From: JABFRG01 sp046351415 | GTDB lineage: Bacteria; Myxococcota_A; Polyangia; Polyangiales; Polyangiaceae | DNA: 64,000 nt | NCBI GenBank assembly: GCA_046351415.1 | Contig: JAXLYO010000003.1 | Span: 372,001-436,000 of the forward strand | Direction: 5' to 3' | Part shown: in pieces, positions 60,861 through 64,000 of the stretch | How positions within the stretch are numbered: the stretch's first letter is position 1 | Layout: every line of letters starts with the position of its first letter | Program-made: the position numbers and the translations under genes | Notes under the pieces: generated by a model | What the model was told of the DNA's origin: nothing | Database searches by the model: none | The model's input: only the letters and a program-made list of their open reading frames with translations

Positions 60861-62039
60861 ATGGTTCAGCAAAATAGCCTCGCCCACCTCCAACCTCGTC
60901 TCGGCCAAATCGCGCGCACGCTCGAAGCGCGATTTCTTGGCAAAGACGAGGTCATCCGGCTCTTGCTCATCGCCGTCGTGGCCGGTGAGCACGCGGTCCT
61001 GATTGGCCCCCCCGGTACGGCGAAGTCTGCGCTCATCCGTTACTTCGCCCGTTTGATCCAGGCGCGCTACTTCGAGTACCTCCTCACGCGCTTTACCGAG
61101 CCGAACGAAATCTTCGGACCTGTCGACATCGCCGCGTTCCGGGAAGGCAAGTACCAGCGCCGCGTCGAAGGTATGTTGCCGGAGTCGGAGATCGTCTTCC
61201 TCGATGAAGTCTTCAAGAGCAACTCGGCCATCTTGAATGCCCTTCTCACGCTCCTGAACGAGCGCAAGTACACGAGCGGCGGTGTGGTCATGACGTGCCC
61301 GCTCCTCTCGTGTTTTGGCGCGTCCAACGAGGTGCCGAGCGACGAGACGCTGACGGCAATCTTCGACCGCTTCCTGCTCCGCATCCGGAGCGACAATCTG
61401 GACGCGTATCACTTCCAGGATCTGCTCCAGCGCGGCATCCAGCACGAGGTCATGGGCATCACCGAGGCGCCGGTACAGGCTCTCGCTACGGCGCACGAGA
61501 TCGCGCAGCTCCACAAGGGCTCGCAGCAGCGGCTCCGTTTCTCCGACGAGTTCTTGAGTGCGTACAAGGGCCTCGTGTTCCAAGTGCGTGCCGAAGGCAT
61601 CAGCCTTTCCGACCGTCGCGTCGTGAAGCTGCTCAAGCTCTTCGCGGCGAGCGCCTACCTCGATGGTCGCACGCAACCCGATGCGAGCGACTTCTTCGTC
61701 CTCAAGCACATCTGGAACAACGAAGATCAGGCGGCCATCCTCGAGTCGCTCGTCACACCCGTGCTCGAAGCGTTCTATCGCGACAACCCGAGGGCTCGTC
61801 GTGTGGGGGCTGCAGGCGTGGGCATCGAGGCGATGGCCGGCGAGATCGAACGCGTACGCCAAGTACTCACTGGCGGCGGTGCGCTCTCCGACGTCCAGCT
61901 GTTCAGCCAATTGAAGGCGCTCAACGAAATCAAGGCGGCGCTCGTGGCCAGCCCGGACCCGCGTGCCCCCGAGCTCATGCAACGTGTCGATCAGCTCCTC
62001 GAAGCGGCGTTCCACAGCGGTCGCTTCGCTCAGTTGTAG
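60861..62039 (+). CDS. MoxR/RavA-type AAA+ ATPase
   Basis: 392 residues from ATG 60861. Walker A G-P-P-G-T-A-K-S is near 52-59, Walker B V-F-L-D-E-V near 112-117, sensor 1 in S-N-E-V-P near 150, and the F-x-P-x-D-I segment after the first strand are typical of the RavA branch. A C-terminal helical domain is present. RavA-type proteins work with vWFA partners as chaperones or metal inserters; no partner vWFA gene adjoins it, though a VIT/vWFA lipoprotein lies far upstream. tsaB follows after five bases. Confidence 0.88.
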   Translation: MVQQNSLAHLQPRLGQIARTLEARFLGKDEVIRLLLIAVVAGEHAVLIGPPGTAKSALIRYFARLIQARYFEYLLTRFTEPNEIFGPVDIAAFREGKYQRRVEGMLPESEIVFLDEVFKSNSAILNALLTLLNERKYTSGGVVMTCPLLSCFGASNEVPSDETLTAIFDRFLLRIRSDNLDAYHFQDLLQRGIQHEVMGITEAPVQALATAHEIAQLHKGSQQRLRFSDEFLSAYKGLVFQVRAEGISLSDRRVVKLLKLFAASAYLDGRTQPDASDFFVLKHIWNNEDQAAILESLVTPVLEAFYRDNPRARRVGAAGVGIEAMAGEIERVRQVLTGGGALSDVQLFSQLKALNEIKAALVASPDPRAPELMQRVDQLLEAAFHSGRFAQL

Positions 62040-62044
62040 TCTGC

Positions 62045-62656
62045 ATGCAACTCGTCGCCATCGACACGACGTCCGCAGTCGCGACGGTCGCGCTGTTCGA
62101 GGGCGACGTGTGCGTGGCAAAGGCAGAGGCAGCGGCGTTCCATGGGCAAGCCGAAGCGCTTCTGCCGCTCATCGAGAAGACGCTCGACGAGGCGAAGCGG
62201 GACAAGCGCACGGTCGGAACGTGGGTCGCGTGTGCCGGGCCGGGCTCGTTCACGGGGATCCGCATCGCGCTCGCGACGGTGCGGGGCATTTGTCTCGCGA
62301 CCGGCGCGAAGGGGGTGAGCGTCTCGGCGTTCGCGGCGGTGCGGGCGGCGCAGGGGGGGGAAGAGGCGGAGCGAGAGGTCGCGATCGTGATCCCGGGGTT
62401 GCCGGGAGAGTACTTCTGCGAGGTGACGAAGGGGACGGAGGTGCTCATGCAGCCAACCCTGTGCGACGGGGCGGCGCTGGCGGAGGTGTTTGCGGCGTAT
62501 CCGGGGGCTACGCGGGTTGAGGTGAAGGCGACGAGTGCCGAGGCGGTGGGGCGTGCGTTCCTGCGGTACGGGGGGGATGAGGCATTGTCGCCTCTTTACA
62601 TCGCTCCTCCTCGCATCACGATACCGAAGGCGAAGACGTTCGCGCCGAAGACGTAG
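62045..62656 (+). CDS. tsaB: tRNA threonylcarbamoyladenosine biosynthesis protein TsaB
   Basis: 203 residues from ATG 62045. The ASKHA opening A-I-D-T-T-S-A-V-A-T-V is at 5-15 and the G-P-G-S-F-T-G-I-R-I motif is near 65-74, both diagnostic. TsaB forms the core with TsaD for t6A37 modification of tRNA. The last 60 residues are less conserved. The gene includes a run of eight G (near 62353), and ends at TAG 62654 just before the hexanucleotide array. Confidence 0.93.
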   Translation: MQLVAIDTTSAVATVALFEGDVCVAKAEAAAFHGQAEALLPLIEKTLDEAKRDKRTVGTWVACAGPGSFTGIRIALATVRGICLATGAKGVSVSAFAAVRAAQGGEEAEREVAIVIPGLPGEYFCEVTKGTEVLMQPTLCDGAALAEVFAAYPGATRVEVKATSAEAVGRAFLRYGGDEALSPLYIAPPRITIPKAKTFAPKT

Positions 62657-62945
62657 TCGAGGTCGAGGGTCGAAGTCGATGTCGATGTCGGTGTCGAAGT
62701 CGAAGTCGATGTCGATGTCGAAGTCGATGTCGATGTCGATGTCGGAGTCGAAGTCGGTGTCGAAGTCGGTGTCGATGTCGATGTCGGTGTCGATGTCGAA
62801 GTCGAAGTCGAGGGTCGAAGTCGGTGTCGAAGTCGATGTCGAAGTCGAAGTCGAAGTCGAAGTCGATGTCGAAGTCGGTGTCGAAATCGGTGTCGACGGC
62901 GACCACGACCTCGACCTCGATGCCGACCACGACCTCGACCTCGGC
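62657..62945. repeat. GTCGAW/GTCGGW hexanucleotide array
   Basis: About forty units of six bases (GTCGAA, GTCGAT, GTCGGT) run without break from just after the tsaB stop to about 62898, then decay into GACCTCGAC-like copies by 62945. Reading gives Met/Ser/Lys/Val dipeptide repeats on one strand and Asp/Phe/Ile on the other, with no start signals, so I do not call a protein. No CRISPR-like spacers are present. Confidence 0.85.
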
Positions 62946-63034
62946 TCTTCGTCGTCGATCTCCACTCTCAAGGCCGTGCCACTTCCAGTGTCACGGCCTT
63001 GCAGCCCCTATGCGAATCCTTCGGGGCTCCTAAC

Positions 63035-63104
63035 TGTATTCTGCATGGAAAACCTCCACCGCCTTCGGCGGTTTTTGTGAAGGAGGTTTGCCATGCAGAA
63101 TACA
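63035..63104 (+). promoter_or_regulatory. Long hairpin enclosing the ribosome binding site and start of the four-helix gene
   Basis: TGTATTCTGCATGG (63035-63048) is the exact reverse complement of CCATGCAGAATACA (63091-63104). Inside it, AAACCTCC (63050-63057) pairs with GGAGGTTT (63082-63089), giving 22 of 23 base pairs around a small apical hairpin (63058-63072). AGGAGG (63081-63086) and ATG (63093-63095) both lie in the right arm, so in RNA the start of the four-helix gene would be hidden until the stem is opened. Confidence 0.75.
63058..63076 (+). terminator. Apical hairpin with T run inside the long stem
   Basis: ACCGCC-TTC-GGCGGT (63058-63072) followed by TTTTT (63072-63076) looks like a rho-independent terminator. 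It could end transcripts arriving from tsaB, or act in attenuation of the downstream gene, given its place at the tip of the longer hairpin. Confidence 0.6.
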
Positions 63105-63434
63105 CATTTGATTGGGTTTCAGCGGATGGATGCTAATGGGGTCGCCAAGGAGTTGGCGGTGCTGGTGCATCGGCTGAAAATTCGGGATGCGGAGCTTCGG
63201 GACCAGGCGGGTCGAGCTTCGAAGTCGGCGTTCTTGCAGCTGTCGGAGGGGCTTCCGAATGCGGGCGTGGCGATGCGTCGCAAGTACTTCACTTGCGCTC
63301 GAAACAGCGTTTGCGAGGTTGCCGCGGCGGTCGACCTGGCGATCGCCATCGACGCGGTTGACGCGGCGCTTGGGCTCTCGGTGCTCGAGACGGCGGCTCG
63401 CCTTTGCGCGATGATCCATGGGCTTCTTCGCTGA
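63093..63434 (+). CDS. Four-helix bundle protein (23S rRNA intervening-sequence protein family)
   Basis: 113 residues from ATG 63093. It is all helical with the layout of the IVS/bAvd four-helix bundle family: helix 1 L-A-V-L-V-H-R-L-K, R-D-Q-A-G-R-A-S-K-S near 40, the L-S-E-G-L segment near 55, and a last helix ending in L-C-A-M-I-H-G-L-L-R. Family members form pentamers that bind nucleic acid in diversity-generating retroelements, or sit in rRNA intervening sequences; neither context is seen here. Expression is probably controlled by the hairpin at its start. Confidence 0.8.
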   Translation: MQNTHLIGFQRMDANGVAKELAVLVHRLKIRDAELRDQAGRASKSAFLQLSEGLPNAGVAMRRKYFTCARNSVCEVAAAVDLAIAIDAVDAALGLSVLETAARLCAMIHGLLR

Positions 63435-63474
63435 GCGAAGCGTTGCGGCGCCCACGTGGCGCCGCCGTTCACGT

Positions 63475-64000
63475 TCATACGAGCGGAATGGTGTGCGGCT
63501 TTTCGTCTTCGATGAACTTGTTGAACACCGCCTTCTTCGCGACGCGGTAGCGCTCGCTGGCGACGAGGATGTACTCGAGGTGCCAGGCCGGGGCGTTGCC
63601 TTGGTCGTCGCGCTGCACGGTGATCGACTGGAGCTCGCCGATGTCCGGTGAGTGGATCGTCACGTAGTTCGTGTCGTTTCTTTCCATGCGGCGGATGTAG
63701 TCGGTGTCGACGACCCTCTTGGCGACGCCCTGGGTGCCGTTGAGGGTAAACGTGACGTTTGCGTCGGTGCCGCCTTTGCTGACGTCGCCGGTCTTGACGG
63801 TGAGCGCGTAGGTGAAGTTCGGGGGGTCGAAGGGATTGTCGTCGCGTGTTGCGAGGCGGACGAGCTTTGCGAATTCGGGCTCGCGCATCACGCTGCGGAC
63901 TTCGGCCACGTCGTCGGTGACGAAGCCATCGACGCCGATGCGCATGTACTCTTGCTCGAGGTCGACGCAGTTGATGGTCCACGCGTAGATGAAGCGCGGC
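63475..64000 (-). CDS. Glycerophosphodiester phosphodiesterase with PLAT-like domain, partial
   Basis: The C-terminal 174 residues of a gene that continues past the right edge of the window. The first part (Y-A-W-T-I-N-C, then G-V-D-G-F-V-T-D-D) is the end of the TIM-barrel GDPD family. It is followed by a PLAT/LH2-like beta sandwich (Y-A-L-T-V-K-T-G-D, G-G-T-D-A-N-V, then T-V-Q-R-D-D-Q-G-N-A-P-A-W-H-L). GDPD enzymes split glycerophosphodiesters to glycerol phosphate and an alcohol; the PLAT domain suggests lipid or protein binding. The start is not visible. Confidence 0.8.
   Translation of the reverse strand, partial: PRFIYAWTINCVDLEQEYMRIGVDGFVTDDVAEVRSVMREPEFAKLVRLATRDDNPFDPPNFTYALTVKTGDVSKGGTDANVTFTLNGTQGVAKRVVDTDYIRRMERNDTNYVTIHSPDIGELQSITVQRDDQGNAPAWHLEYILVASERYRVAKKAVFNKFIEDEKPHTIPLV

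Noticed and set aside
62657..62945. CRISPR array
   Set aside because: Units are six bases and contiguous, with no spacers and no cas genes.
62030..62971. Asp/Ile/Phe-repeat protein on the minus strand across the hexanucleotide array
   Set aside because: It is the mechanical translation of a six-base repeat, extends antisense into tsaB, and lacks a ribosome binding site.

Overview
The window is GC-rich and reads like a chromosomal stretch from a myxobacterium-type organism (Myxococcota, probably a Polyangia relative). The inference rests on many lipoproteins with long Ser/Gly/Thr/Asp-rich linkers after the lipobox, Cys-rich repeat lipoproteins, a VIT/vWFA lipoprotein, paired M16 peptidases, Roadblock and DUF4388-type signalling proteins, and an expansin and carbohydrate esterase made as lipoproteins. 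I see no phage, transposase, integrase or CRISPR array. The last gene runs off the right edge.

Layout. 0-20 kb: mostly exported or lipid-anchored proteins (BNR-type lipoprotein, terpenoid-toroid lipoprotein, LRR lipoprotein, CE2-like esterase, SMP-30-like lactonase, VIT/vWFA protein, expansin, prolyl oligopeptidase) with a few cytoplasmic enzymes (saccharopine-dehydrogenase-like oxidoreductase, isoaspartyl peptidase, SNF2 helicase, DUF362 protein). 19.8-21.9 kb: a small winged-helix-like protein overlapping a membrane-anchored MutS-family ATPase. 21.9-25.4 kb: molybdenum cofactor genes moaA, moaD, moaE, moaC and moeA. 25.6-30.9 kb: a tight minus-strand series (biotin carrier, PLP deaminase/desulfhydrase, membrane protein, pgsA, then a lipoprotein, an orphan FliQ/SctS homologue, a TetR regulator and epmA), with 4-bp stop/start overlaps at four junctions. 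31-37 kb: transglutaminase-like protein, desaturase plus beta-carbonic anhydrase, lone hutH, and an FG-GAP/ASPIC lipoprotein.

37.2-46.1 kb holds the most interesting part. Two divergent paralogous AraC-type regulators are each broken by a single-base frameshift. At 40.4-45.1 kb a six-gene operon combines a PAS histidine kinase, a Roadblock protein, a metallo-beta-lactamase-fold protein with a flavodiiron/ODP-like metal site, a receiver-DUF4388-TPR protein (frameshifted in this sequence), an OmpA-like protein and a membrane-anchored coiled-coil/Roadblock protein. I read it as an uncharacterised, possibly oxygen- or redox-responsive polarity or chemosensory-like module. A tRNA-Leu(UAA) gene and two further damaged small genes follow.

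46-64 kb: Cys-rich lipoproteins, an ECF sigma/FecR-like/outer-membrane trio, a nicotinamide salvage pair (nadV and an NMN adenylyltransferase-Nudix fusion), a Pro/Gly-rich membrane protein split by an in-frame stop, an M1 aminopeptidase, an active/inactive M16 peptidase pair, a MoxR ATPase, tsaB, a roughly 240-bp GTCGAW hexanucleotide array, and a four-helix-bundle gene whose ribosome binding site and start codon lie in one arm of a long hairpin. Five or six single-base lesions occur, most of them between 37 and 46 kb. They could be real decay or residual assembly errors, and raw reads would decide.
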